This document shows positions 18,893 through 27,103 of a stretch of DNA of 64,000 nucleotides, piece by piece; positions within the stretch are counted from its first letter, which is position 1, and each line of letters opens with the position of its first letter. Position numbers and translations under genes: made by a program. The stretch comes from an uncultured Chthonomonas sp. (GTDB taxonomy: Bacteria > Armatimonadota > Chthonomonadetes > Chthonomonadales > Chthonomonadaceae), in the NCBI GenBank assembly GCA_903859705.1, contig CAIONQ010000090.1:32862-96861 (forward strand). The letters are read 5' to 3'. The notes beneath the pieces are model-generated. The model saw nothing but the letters and a program-made list of their open reading frames with translations. It had not been told where the DNA came from and made no database searches.

Positions 18893-19123
18893 TTATCGGA
18901 TACCCGGGTATTTAATCATATCGGATTTGGAATCCTTCGATGCAATATTGAAGGCAGGCATAGTCGCGCCTCAACAGGTGACACCTCCAGCAGTGGAAAG
19001 TAACTTTGCTTCATCGTGCAGCACGAGCAAATGGTAACAGGCCCCAATTTCCGTGACCGCAAGGCTATGAAGCAGCATGAAACTTTGGCTATCAGCTTTG
19101 ATTGTAACGGCTTCCCAATGCAT
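18893..19123 (-). other. Possible small or decayed reading frame upstream of the uronate genes
   Basis: On the minus strand an ATG at 19123 opens a frame of 50 codons that begins MHWEAVTIKADSQSF and stops at a TGA (18971-18973). The same frame then stays open for another 25 codons to 18893. It would sit just upstream of the tagaturonate epimerase. The ribosome site is weak (AGGTG) and I recognise no family, so it may be a remnant gene or chance. The rest of the 370-base region 18877-19247 contains the plus-strand promoter listed separately. Confidence 0.25.
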
Positions 19124-19146
19124 CGTGACACCTGTTCAGATCGCAA

Positions 19147-19175
19147 TTGACAAGGTTTGCGATAAATACTATACT
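19147..19175 (+). promoter_or_regulatory. Sigma-70-type promoter
   Basis: TTGACA (19147-19152), a 17-base spacer and TATACT (19170-19175) match the housekeeping consensus almost perfectly. The predicted start, near 19182, gives a leader of about 65 bases for the secreted-protein gene at 19248. Confidence 0.85.
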
Positions 19176-19247
19176 GGTTACAGATGAGCAATCTGAGTTG
19201 TCTCATTTGTTTCATTTTGCATTCGTTTCAATCAGGAGTACACCCCG

Positions 19248-19682
19248 ATGCGTATTTCTTGTTGTGCAACAGCGGCAATAACAGCCTTTCTGGTTAGTTG
19301 CAGCTTTCTGTCTGCCCACGCCGAGTCCTCTACCCTGTCCATAACACCAGATAGCGGATATTCGCTGTTCGGATGCCTTTGGACGGACACTGTGACTTTG
19401 TCAGATCCAAGTTCTACTTGGACCTCCGCAGGACTTTCGTTCCGAAAACTGGGATCTCTTCTCGCACTTCCTGGCTACGTTTGCGACATCGATGCAGACA
19501 GTGGACGATACCATGGGGGAACTCTGGTGGCTACGATTCCACCAACAGTCCCTGAGGGGCTCTGGGTAGCTCGGCAGGCAAACATTGGAAATAGCCCCGA
19601 TGGGAGTCAGTGGATCGACATACAGGAACAGCTGGTGTTGGTGTATCCCGGCGATACCCCAAATCCCACACTGGGCCAGTAA
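19248..19682 (+). CDS. Small secreted hypothetical protein
   Basis: A 144-residue protein with a signal peptide (MRISCCATAAITAFLVS, cleavage near SAHA) and AGGAG nine bases before the ATG. The mature part has the look of a beta-sandwich (SITPDSGYSLFG, VTLSDPSSTWTSAG, IPPTVPEGLWVARQ). Two cysteines (in FGCLWT and YVCDID) may form a disulfide. A near-perfect promoter lies upstream. No family is recognised. The next gene also encodes an exported protein and may be read through a weak hairpin between them. Confidence 0.7.
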   Translation: MRISCCATAAITAFLVSCSFLSAHAESSTLSITPDSGYSLFGCLWTDTVTLSDPSSTWTSAGLSFRKLGSLLALPGYVCDIDADSGRYHGGTLVATIPPTVPEGLWVARQANIGNSPDGSQWIDIQEQLVLVYPGDTPNPTLGQ

Positions 19683-19689
19683 ATTGTGC

Positions 19690-19727
19690 GAAGGTGGGGC
19701 CGCCGTTCCAAGACCTGCCTCACCTTC
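19690..19727 (+). terminator. Hairpin between two secreted-protein genes
   Basis: GAAGGTG (19690-19696) pairs with CACCTTC (19721-19727). The stem can extend inward through GGGC/GCCT with one G-T pair, and TTGAGTTATT follows. It may be a terminator or a partial attenuator before the gene at 19768. Confidence 0.5.
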
Positions 19728-19767
19728 TTGAGTTATTAACATTCTTGTTCCGGTCATGGCTTTGTAA

Positions 19768-21600
19768 ATGGAGCGCCGTAACTTGCATACAACGAGTTTG
19801 ATATGTCAAAGGCAGCTACTTTATCGTTCTGCCGTTTTGATTTTATGCGCAATTGCTGTATTTCCAACTAAAACCCGGGCTAATCAGCCACCTCAGCCAA
19901 ATTCTATAGACTTACCTGGAGATAGCAGGCTCTCAAACAAGCTCTCCATTGAACGGTACGCAACAGAAGCAGGTTCACTACTCTCTATAATCAGCGATAA
20001 CAGCGTTAAACTTCAGGCTGGCGATGAGTGCACTCACCTGAAATTGAACTTGCGCTTACGCAGCCGAAATAGAAGTGAGATAATGATGGCCCTGAGCCAG
20101 CTTATCCGCGGGTACTGGGCTCCAACCCGTACCGGCTACATACTCAGAATGACCGATCGGGATGTGCTAACGCGCAAGGAATGGTGGAGGGCATTCGAGG
20201 CACAAAGAGAGAGTGCCATAGCAGCAAGACGAGAACTATTCCTTACAGCAATGGATACTCCGCCGAAAGAGCCCAAGGCACCTCCCGGCAAACAGCTTGA
20301 TCCATCATCAATTAATGGATATGCCTATTCCAGGCGAGCGTACGCACTTTTTCATGGTCTGCCAGATGATGTTAAACGCGATATTGCGGGCGCCTGCAAC
20401 GTATACGCCCTGTACACAGGCTTTTATGGCGGTAACCAGATTGGTGGCAGCGTACCGGTAAAGTATGCATCGCTGAGTGCGGGGGCCAGGGAGGCTTTGC
20501 AGCCAGAATTTGATGCACTGCCAGGAATTGATGACGACACGAAAAACAAATCGACGGTTCTCTTCACAAATCTTGGCTTCCAGGTTAATGTTAGCCTGTG
20601 CTTGCCTAAACTCGGTATCAGCTTCACAACACTGAGCCTTCACGTAATTACGCGCTTTCCAGATACAAAACCGCTCTACCTTGATCACCCGAAACTGCCG
20701 GAAAACGTCCGGTCGCTTGGTAAGTCTGCCACCGCTGACCTCAGGTTATTGGCAAAATACCAGGAAGCAACGTTTTGGCCCAGTGAGAAACCGGCGGTGT
20801 TGCCGGTAACTGGTAACAATCGCTGCTTTTTACAAATGCTGCGCCGGCTTGCCTCCAACACAACCATCGAGTTCGTTACCGATTGTTACTTCAAAAAGTG
20901 TGACTTAATGACATTGGACGAACTTGCCAGGCCAGTTGGCAATGTAAACGATGAATTAAACTCAATGGCAGTGGCTACGGACGTTAGCTGGAAGCAAACC
21001 CAGCTTGGCATTACGTTGATCAGAAACAACAGGTGGTACCGCGATGATGCAACTCAGGTGCCCCAAAGTGCATTAGCAGAGATTCTTGCGCGAAACTTCC
21101 GTTTAGCAACCGTAAACTCGGGCGGCAATAACGACAAGAATTCGCAAAATCCAGCGAGGCTACAGGCGGAGGACGATGCCACACTCCTACAGACCTATTC
21201 CCCATGGCAGCTTACTGTTGGCATAGCATGGTACATCGGGCAGGGCAACGAGCTTGAAGCCATCGGTTCGAAAACAAACAATTCCATGCCCAACCTGCCA
21301 CTGGCCCGATTGGCGGATCGAGTGATGCGCGAATACAGTTCGCTCATGCTGTACCATGGTTTTGACGCACCGTCGCGAACAGCTTTATTTAGTACCGGAC
21401 TACCAGTCCGGAGCCTTCCAGACCAAATGGTTAAGCAACTGGCCGGGCTCGTTACGGATCCAGGCTCGCTATTCACTCAGGATGTATCCATCACGTTTGC
21501 ACACATGAAAGAGACGGAATTGGTGTTTACTTATGCACCTGCTTTTGGGCCGCAGGACGTGCGCCCGGCACTTATTTTCAGCACTGGGGACTCACACTAA
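19768..21600 (+). CDS. Exported protein with possible STN-like N-terminal domain
   Basis: A 610-residue protein with a hydrophobic leader (SAVLILCAIAVF, then TKTRAN) that should direct export. Residues 60-125 (SDNSVKLQAGDECTHLKLN, MMALSQLIRGYWAPTRTG) resemble a secretin/TonB short N-terminal domain, in which a small beta-alpha-beta unit precedes a larger region. The rest is alpha/beta with no motif I recognise. No outer-membrane secretin signature is seen. The ATG at 19768 has no clear Shine-Dalgarno site; a TTG 11 codons later is an alternative. Function unknown; it is probably envelope-associated. Confidence 0.65.
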   Translation: MERRNLHTTSLICQRQLLYRSAVLILCAIAVFPTKTRANQPPQPNSIDLPGDSRLSNKLSIERYATEAGSLLSIISDNSVKLQAGDECTHLKLNLRLRSRNRSEIMMALSQLIRGYWAPTRTGYILRMTDRDVLTRKEWWRAFEAQRESAIAARRELFLTAMDTPPKEPKAPPGKQLDPSSINGYAYSRRAYALFHGLPDDVKRDIAGACNVYALYTGFYGGNQIGGSVPVKYASLSAGAREALQPEFDALPGIDDDTKNKSTVLFTNLGFQVNVSLCLPKLGISFTTLSLHVITRFPDTKPLYLDHPKLPENVRSLGKSATADLRLLAKYQEATFWPSEKPAVLPVTGNNRCFLQMLRRLASNTTIEFVTDCYFKKCDLMTLDELARPVGNVNDELNSMAVATDVSWKQTQLGITLIRNNRWYRDDATQVPQSALAEILARNFRLATVNSGGNNDKNSQNPARLQAEDDATLLQTYSPWQLTVGIAWYIGQGNELEAIGSKTNNSMPNLPLARLADRVMREYSSLMLYHGFDAPSRTALFSTGLPVRSLPDQMVKQLAGLVTDPGSLFTQDVSITFAHMKETELVFTYAPAFGPQDVRPALIFSTGDSH

Positions 21601-21632
21601 TTTCGCCCACATTGGCGAACAAGACAATATCA

Positions 21633-22014
21633 ATGATAATCGACGCTCTGGATAATCCTGTTCCTACGGTTGCCGATATCGACCAAACCTGAGAGTTGTA
21701 TCAGCGGGTTCTGGGGTTTGAGACAGTTACTTCTGCAGATGGCCGCCAGGCGCTACGCTTCGGCATCCAGAAGATCAACCTGCATGAAGCGGGCAAGGAC
21801 GTATTACCACGAGCACAGGCCCACCCCCGGCTCGGCAGATCTGTGCTTTATCACAAGTACCCCTATTACGATAGTACATGCCGAGTTGCATGCAAATGAG
21901 ATTGACATACAGGAAGGTCCCATCCACAGAACAGGCGCAACAGGCACTCTTATCTCCATATACCTGAGAGAACCGGTTCAAAACCTGAGCGAGATTTCGC
22001 CCTACCTGCCTTAA
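21633..22014 (+). pseudogene. Decayed VOC-family (glyoxalase/dioxygenase superfamily) gene
   Basis: From the ATG at 21633 the frame encodes a typical VOC start (MIIDALDNPVPTVADIDQT) but meets TGA at 21690-21692, where a hydrophobic residue is expected. It continues as ELYQRVLGFETVTSADGRQ and ALRFGIQKINLHEAG. Near 21810-21825 the homology passes to another frame (PTPGSADLCFITSTP), which carries on through IQEGPIHRTGATGTL and YLREPVQNLSEIS to the stop at 22014. A few residues seem to be missing after FITSTP. One stop plus one frameshift make it a pseudogene unless the assembly is wrong. It ends against the peroxidase gene with overlapping stops. Confidence 0.85.
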
Positions 22015-23186
22015 TGCCCGGCACCGGCACCAGGTACGCTGGTCGCTCGCGGTTTCCATGGGTCAGAAAACCGTGGATCGTTGATCACGCTCCTATCCGT
22101 GAGGGAACAGAGGAAGGCGACCAGCGCCTTCTTATCACGTGGCGTTAAAGGAAAACCCACAATCCTTGGGTCTTTATTGGGGTTCAAGCTGCCATCGCCT
22201 TTGTTGGGTCCTTCGGTTATCTTCCTTCCGGCAGCGGCGTAATGCTCTATGACACCTTCCAACGTAGCGATGCTTCCATCGTGCATGTAGGGCGGGTGCA
22301 ACTCTACGTTTCTGAGCGAAGGTGCTTTAAACTTGCCAACATCCTGCGCCTTCTTTGTAAACTCGTAAATGCCAGCATTGGTGGCCGGGTAAGAGATGGG
22401 GCCAGCCACATTGTACAAGCCTGTATTGGAGTACTGCAGCCAGCGCCTTTTGCCGCGTGCGGCATCTTCGGAGTCTGCAAAATTGAAGCCACCATGGCAG
22501 TGAAAGCAGTTGTACTGCCAGCTAAAAAATAGCTCTTCTCCGCGCTTCGCCAGCTCCGATATAGCATTGCTATCGTGTTGGTAATGGTACTTATCGTAGG
22601 GAGATCGCGCGGAGATAATAGTGCGTTCAAAACAGGCAAGTGCGCGCGTCACATTCTCAAGCCGGAACGGTTTGATATCGGAAGGAAATGCAGATTTGAA
22701 CAGTCGTTGGTAGGTACTATCTGCTTTCAGAAGCGCCAGAAACCTATTGTCTGTATTAAGCCCGAGTTCGAGTGGGTGTTTGCCAAACATTGGCACCAAA
22801 GCCTGATCTTCTAACGTGCCTACACTGGGATTGCTCCACGTTAACGCGGGGGCGTAAGCTATGTTCACCAGCGACATAGATTTACGTACGCCTGGCTCAC
22901 CAGTAGAACCGGTACTCAAGGCCCTGTTATCGGCAAACGCATACTTTTGCTGATGGCATGATGCGCAGGCCTGTTTACCATTTCCTGAGATTCGGTTGTC
23001 GTAAAACAGATAACGGCCAAGTTCGGCTCGCGCTACCGACATCGGGTTGTCTACGGGCACTGTAGGAACGGGAAAACCCTTTGGAAGATTCCATCTGTAC
23101 CTCTGCGGGCCACCTCCCGGTTCGAGAGCCGATATCGCCGCCGGGGTAATTCCGAGCATCACAATGGCCAGCGCCAGCCGCTTCAT
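22011..23186 (-). CDS. Di-haem cytochrome c peroxidase (MauG/CcpA family)
   Basis: A periplasmic enzyme of 391 residues with a signal peptide (LALAIVMLGITPAAISA). Two covalent haem sites are seen: CASCH at 74-78 and CFHCH at 227-231. Segments such as LGRYLFYDNRISGNG, FADNRALSTG, HPPYMHDGSIATLE and PLTPRDKKALVAFL are typical of the bacterial di-haem peroxidases, which reduce hydrogen peroxide with electrons from small cytochromes; MauG relatives oxidise proteins. It overlaps the upstream molybdopterin-fold gene by four bases (ATGA), so the two are coupled and may act together. Confidence 0.92.
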   Translation of the reverse strand: MKRLALAIVMLGITPAAISALEPGGGPQRYRWNLPKGFPVPTVPVDNPMSVARAELGRYLFYDNRISGNGKQACASCHQQKYAFADNRALSTGSTGEPGVRKSMSLVNIAYAPALTWSNPSVGTLEDQALVPMFGKHPLELGLNTDNRFLALLKADSTYQRLFKSAFPSDIKPFRLENVTRALACFERTIISARSPYDKYHYQHDSNAISELAKRGEELFFSWQYNCFHCHGGFNFADSEDAARGKRRWLQYSNTGLYNVAGPISYPATNAGIYEFTKKAQDVGKFKAPSLRNVELHPPYMHDGSIATLEGVIEHYAAAGRKITEGPNKGDGSLNPNKDPRIVGFPLTPRDKKALVAFLCSLTDRSVINDPRFSDPWKPRATSVPGAGAGH

Positions 23187-23698
23187 TTGCCCTTCTCCTC
23201 CAACCGAACTACACGGATTGAACTCACCATCCGTACCGAGCGCGCACCTTCTTTATCTGTTGGTATTGCAATCCGAAATGGCCCCTCATAGTTGAATAGT
23301 GGTTTACCGTCCATTTTGATGGCAAGCACAATCTTCAGGTTTCCAAAGTTTGAGTCTATTTCGCCAATGGTAAAGGGTACCGAGTATCCATCGCGAGCAC
23401 TGACAAGCAGTATCTGATGGAGAGCCTGCCCCCTTATATGGGGGCCCGAAGACAGAATACCAAACTTAAGCAGCACATCACGCAGCAATGGGCCAGTGTA
23501 AAGCACTTTTGTGCCATCATCCGCCGTTACAGATGCACCTACCTGTTTATATTTCGCAAGGTCAGCCACAGATAAGTGGATAACTTTGCTATCAACAGTC
23601 ACAATCTCGAGGTATTTTTGTTCAGATGCGGGAGTAACCTGCGCAGTTGTGCTTGCGGTTATAAGCATCAAACAGACGAATGCAAACAGACTTCTCAC
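23183..23698 (-). CDS. Exported sulfite-oxidase-fold (molybdopterin-domain) protein
   Basis: A 171-residue protein with a signal peptide (LFAFVCLMLITASTTA). The mature part resembles the molybdopterin-binding fold of sulfite oxidase-like proteins: VIHLSVADLAKYKQV, YTGPLLRDVLLKFGI, SARDGYSVPFTIGEID and a closing GPFRIAIPTDKEGARSVRMV. The cofactor-ligating Cys is not in the expected place, and the domain is small. It may therefore be a cofactor-free relative rather than an enzyme. The GTG start has GGAGG eight bases upstream. It is translationally coupled to the di-haem peroxidase, which hints at a shared periplasmic redox role. Confidence 0.7.
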   Translation of the reverse strand: MRSLFAFVCLMLITASTTAQVTPASEQKYLEIVTVDSKVIHLSVADLAKYKQVGASVTADDGTKVLYTGPLLRDVLLKFGILSSGPHIRGQALHQILLVSARDGYSVPFTIGEIDSNFGNLKIVLAIKMDGKPLFNYEGPFRIAIPTDKEGARSVRMVSSIRVVRLEEKGK

Positions 23699-23786
23699 TG
23701 AAAAACCTCCACCGATACCACACCAAAACCCACTCTGCGATTAACTTAACGTTCACACGTTTGCCGCGAATGTACGTAACAGTGGC

Positions 23787-24104
23787 TTACTTACCAGCGT
23801 TCCGTTCAGCGATAAGTGCCGTATTGTAGGGAAACAGCTCGGCACGCATCACACCTTCATTCACTGCAGGGTCTGCAGTCATTATTGATAGCGCCGCTGC
23901 ATCCGTGGGAGCATTGAAGATAACGATGCCAAAGGAGCTCTCATCGCAGTTCATGGTCCTCCCAGCCAGTATCACAACACCCTCTGCCATCAATCTCTTG
24001 AGATAGTCAAAATGCCGCCCCACAACATTGGCTTCGAAATCGGTTGGGCCCGTAATCAGCATATCACCACGCGCCGGTTGAATGCGGTACAAAAACTGGC
24101 TCAT
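23787..24104 (-). CDS. YciI-like protein (YCII domain)
   Basis: A 105-residue cytoplasmic protein with the alpha-beta ferredoxin-like YCII fold: FLYRIQPARGDML at the start, HFDYLKRLMAEGVVILAGRT in the centre and ADPAVNEGVMRAELFPYN near the end. AGGGAG lies five bases before the ATG. YciI-like proteins are small and mostly of unknown function, with some acting as dehalogenase-like or dioxygenase-related domains. The His in GRHFDYL and Asp in MTADPAV are the usual conserved pair. No partner gene is clear. Confidence 0.85.
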   Translation of the reverse strand: MSQFLYRIQPARGDMLITGPTDFEANVVGRHFDYLKRLMAEGVVILAGRTMNCDESSFGIVIFNAPTDAAALSIMTADPAVNEGVMRAELFPYNTALIAERNAGK

Positions 24105-24137
24105 GAATTCTCCCTGTCGGCACGCTTACGGCAGTGC

Positions 24138-24977
24138 CTATACGTACTCATCGTTATCTGGCTCAAGCTTTCTGAACTGCAATGCCAGAGCCGATAGTTG
24201 TTTATCGTTGCCGCGCTCACATTTCCTTAGCAGAGCATGCAGCAATTTATTACTATCCACACCATAGTGTACATAGTTTGCAAGCACTTTCATGTCTTTT
24301 CTGGCATGGACCGCCTTGGGGATTGAGGCCGGGTACTTCATAAAGAGCTTTCCAAGCACGTCTGTTTTCTGCTCGGATAGGTCTCCGTCGGTGGTAGCAC
24401 GCAAGAATATCTGCATCATTTTTGCCGAATGCTGAATGCGGTACAGGTTGAACATCTGTTCACATGCATGCTCACATGTGTCCAGGTTGCCCGTATCGAG
24501 ATCGACACACCTGGCTACAGCACAGGCATTTTCTTCAAAGTTGATCCTATACACCGCCAGAACAAAGCCCACCGACATTCTGCCTCGAGGCTTTAACTTC
24601 AGTGCAGCCTGCAGGGGCAAGAGTGTTGCACGTGCTTCCGCTCGGCTTACTTTTGCAAAAAGTGCCCTGGCACGGGCCTCCGGATGGCTCTGGCCCGGAT
24701 CTGCATTAATCGTACCAAACCGTGCCATGCAGCATCGTATGAGGGTGCGCTGCCCGGCAGTCAACTTGCCTCGCCCTCCCAGATCACCGGAAACCGCTTC
24801 AAGGTTTGTGGATACTGCATCTGTCATCCAGGCTTCCGGATGCTTCATAACACTATCCAGCGCTCCGGCATGGCACACATTAAGTGCTCCGGTAAGAGTT
24901 GCGACGATGCACATGATATTAGCCAATACGCGGAACCGAAGCAAATGGAAGCTTCGTATGGTGTTCTGTTGATACAT
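24138..24977 (-). CDS. Cys-rich exported hypothetical protein
   Basis: The ATG at 24977 is preceded by GGGAG five bases upstream and is preferred to the ATG at 24995. The 279-residue product has a long leader (FRVLANIMCIVATLTGALNVCHA) that could be a signal peptide. The mature protein is mostly alpha-helical and basic, with a cluster of cysteines (RCCMARFG, ENACAVARCVDLDTGNLD, CEHACEQM) that could form disulfides or a metal site. I do not recognise the family. It lies alone, 33 bases downstream of nothing on its strand, with the YciI gene following. Confidence 0.6.
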   Translation of the reverse strand: MYQQNTIRSFHLLRFRVLANIMCIVATLTGALNVCHAGALDSVMKHPEAWMTDAVSTNLEAVSGDLGGRGKLTAGQRTLIRCCMARFGTINADPGQSHPEARARALFAKVSRAEARATLLPLQAALKLKPRGRMSVGFVLAVYRINFEENACAVARCVDLDTGNLDTCEHACEQMFNLYRIQHSAKMMQIFLRATTDGDLSEQKTDVLGKLFMKYPASIPKAVHARKDMKVLANYVHYGVDSNKLLHALLRKCERGNDKQLSALALQFRKLEPDNDEYV

Positions 24978-25214
24978 GTACTCTCCCACCCTCATATCCC
25001 AATAGGAACCATGCCTGAGCCGAACATCTTATGTTACGGATTGTGCCGTATACTGGCTTCAGCGTTCGGGCGTGAACCGCACCTACATTGTCTGACAACC
25101 AATATCGCTGCATGTACTTCGAAACTGCCCGCAGGATTCTGAGGTATACTGTATGGACGTCCCGATTCTGATCTATTTCTACAGCAAGCGAAATAGTTCA
25201 CCCGAGGAAAGCTG

Positions 25215-25469
25215 ATGCTGCGCTATCTCAATATGTTCGTTACCATCGGCGCCGCGCTGATTTTGATCAGCCTTGCCGGTTTTGCTACCGGTGGCAAATT
25301 CCTTATGGAGCCGGGCCAGGCGCTGGACCCCATTGCAAGCGTTGTGTATCTCATCGCAGGCGTTATGATGGTGTTTAACGGCGTTCTTTCGGCGAATACC
25401 GCGCTCCCGCATGCTGCTCCTGCTCCGGCAGAACAGAAGCCGGCGGAGAGCAAAGAACCAGCAGCCTGA
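25215..25469 (+). CDS. Small two-TM membrane protein
   Basis: An 84-residue protein with GAGGAAA seven bases before the ATG. Two hydrophobic helices (residues 6-26 and 40-60) are joined by a short loop containing GGKFLMEPGQ, and the C-terminal tail is rich in Ala/Pro/Glu/Lys. The fold suggests a small inner-membrane protein. It is followed after about 100 bases by a small acidic-tail protein and then a terminator, so the two are likely cotranscribed. Function unknown. Confidence 0.75.
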   Translation: MLRYLNMFVTIGAALILISLAGFATGGKFLMEPGQALDPIASVVYLIAGVMMVFNGVLSANTALPHAAPAPAEQKPAESKEPAA

Positions 25470-25566
25470 TTTCGATTTTCGTGAATGTTACTCTCAGGGC
25501 CCGCTGAGGTCCGCCCTAACAGGCGGCACAGTGCGATTGGCGCCGAGATTTCAGGAGTTGTATAGA

Positions 25567-25866
25567 ATGCGCAAGCCAGACGAGATTGTACGCGAAGTTG
25601 TATGTAACGAAACCGGCAAACCGATGGCAAAGATTCCGCTGTGGATGGCCGACGTTAAGGTTAAGTTCATCAGCGATGAAGCCAGGCAGAAGCACCCTGC
25701 TCTGCCAAGCCTTGCAGATATTGAGCCACTTCGCCGCGCCAGCGCTTCCTCAGAACCAGATGCGCTGAAAGTAATTGAGTCTAAGGGCATCGCAGCAATC
25801 GATGATCCGGATGCGGGCTTCGACGACGTAGAGGTTGAGGAAGCCGAAGACGAAGACGACGACTAA
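25567..25866 (+). CDS. Small soluble protein with acidic C-terminal tail
   Basis: A 99-residue protein; the ATG at 25567 follows AGGAG by about ten bases. The N-terminal half (EIVREVVCNETGKPMAKIPL, MADVKVKFISDEARQKHP) has one Cys followed by basic residues. The last 20 residues are almost all Asp/Glu (VEVEEAEDEDDD), as in proteins that mask nucleic-acid-binding sites or bind basic partners. No family is recognised. A good terminator follows 50 bases after the stop. Confidence 0.7.
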   Translation: MRKPDEIVREVVCNETGKPMAKIPLWMADVKVKFISDEARQKHPALPSLADIEPLRRASASSEPDALKVIESKGIAAIDDPDAGFDDVEVEEAEDEDDD

Positions 25867-25917
25867 TCGGCGTTTAGCATCGAATGCGTATTCGGATGTA
25901 GTTTACGAGTCTATAGG

Positions 25918-25946
25918 CACCGGCCAGTTTGGCCGGTGTCTCTTTT
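25918..25946 (+). terminator. Intrinsic terminator
   Basis: CACCGGCC (25918-25925) and GGCCGGTG (25931-25938) flank the loop AGTTT, followed by TCTCTTTTT. It closes the two-gene unit of small proteins. Confidence 0.92.
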
Positions 25947-26114
25947 TGTGCAATCCGTACTGTGGTGGAATTTTTGTTCTTGCGTTTAGATCCTGCAGCA
26001 AATCCGCAATTATCCGTTCGTAAGCAATACCAGCCAATTACCAGGTATCTGGAGTAAATAAAATAGTGATTCATCCGGGCCCTTGTCACGTTTTATAATT
26101 GGAGGCTCAATCAA

Positions 26115-26657
26115 TTGGATGAAACCGCACTGATACACTTGGCTGCCCGTGGAGACATGCAGGCGTTTGAGGCAATCGTTCAATCCCATCAGCACCGGGT
26201 AGTGAGATATGCAGAGCGCATACTACACGATTCTGGCCTTGCCGAAGATGTGGCTCAGGAAACGTTCATAAGGCTGTGGCGAACGCTGAAAACATGTACT
26301 CCTGACCGAAACCTCACGGCTTACATTCTGAAAACAGCTCGCAATCTGTGTATGGACGTCCTTCGTGGTTCAAGCCAGCTTCAAACAGCCGCCACAGACC
26401 TGGTAGCTTCACCCAACGAGCAGGGACCTCAACAAGTTGCCGAGCGCTCTGCGCTTCAGCATGCTGTGAAAGCAGCCATTATCGCCCTACCAGAGCCTCA
26501 ACAATTAGTCTTTGTCTTGAGTCACTACGAGGGCTTATCTTACCAACAAATTGCTGAGATATTGGGCTGCCCGGTTGGCACCGTTGCATCACGCAAACGC
26601 CTTGCCGTGGCAACACTCAGAAGGCGGCTACTGCCATGGATTACGGAGACAAAATGA
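26115..26657 (+). CDS. ECF-family RNA polymerase sigma factor
   Basis: A 180-residue sigma factor. Region 2 shows AEDVAQETFIRLWRTL, and region 4 shows LPEPQQLVFVLSHYEGLSYQ with GTVASRKRLAVATLRRRL as recognition helix. The TTG start has GGAGG nine bases upstream. It overlaps the next gene by four bases (ATGA). That gene encodes a soluble zinc anti-sigma factor, and the third gene a divergent PilT-like ATPase, so the set is one operon. The sequence differs clearly from the other ECF factor in the window. Confidence 0.92.
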   Translation: MDETALIHLAARGDMQAFEAIVQSHQHRVVRYAERILHDSGLAEDVAQETFIRLWRTLKTCTPDRNLTAYILKTARNLCMDVLRGSSQLQTAATDLVASPNEQGPQQVAERSALQHAVKAAIIALPEPQQLVFVLSHYEGLSYQQIAEILGCPVGTVASRKRLAVATLRRRLLPWITETK

Positions 26658-27103
26658 ACTGTCAGTACGTTTGCAACCGCCTTTCGGCGTTTATAGATGG
26701 CGAGCTTAGCAGCGAAATCGCGCTACAGATTGATCAACACCTGTGTGAATGCACCAGTTGCAGCAACTGGCACTCTGAACTTCTGGAAACGCTTGCGCTA
26801 ACGAATTCGGGCAATGCAGCGCAAACAGACATATGGTCAAAAGTGTATTCCGGTATACAAAAAGAACCCGCCTACACAGATACTGGGCTCAAACAGGAGA
26901 TCCTTGCATTGAGAAAGGACATCGAGCACCTGCGCTCAGAAATCCGATCACTGCAAGCGCACCTGACCCCAAAAAACCTATCGGCATCACAATCAGACGC
27001 GCTGCTCATGTTCCCAAACAGTTCACTGGGGCAAGAAGGCGGCTCCCAGTCTGCATGCAGCAGTGCAATCGCGGCACCAGAAAGGAATAGACAATGGAAC
27101 TGA
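26654..27103 (+). CDS. Soluble zinc-finger anti-sigma factor with coiled coil
   Basis: The start is the ATG at 26654, which overlaps the sigma-factor stop. The 149-residue product has the ZAS/zf-HC2 module: Cys3/Cys7, then SAFIDGELSSE, then H29-x3-C33-x2-C36, which normally bind zinc and hold the sigma factor. There is no membrane segment, unlike most relatives. Residues 84-110 form a coiled coil (EILALRKDIEHLRSEIRSLQ). It probably acts in the cytosol and may respond to redox or zinc state. Its stop overlaps the PilT-like gene by ten bases. Confidence 0.88.
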   Translation: MNCQYVCNRLSAFIDGELSSEIALQIDQHLCECTSCSNWHSELLETLALTNSGNAAQTDIWSKVYSGIQKEPAYTDTGLKQEILALRKDIEHLRSEIRSLQAHLTPKNLSASQSDALLMFPNSSLGQEGGSQSACSSAIAAPERNRQWN

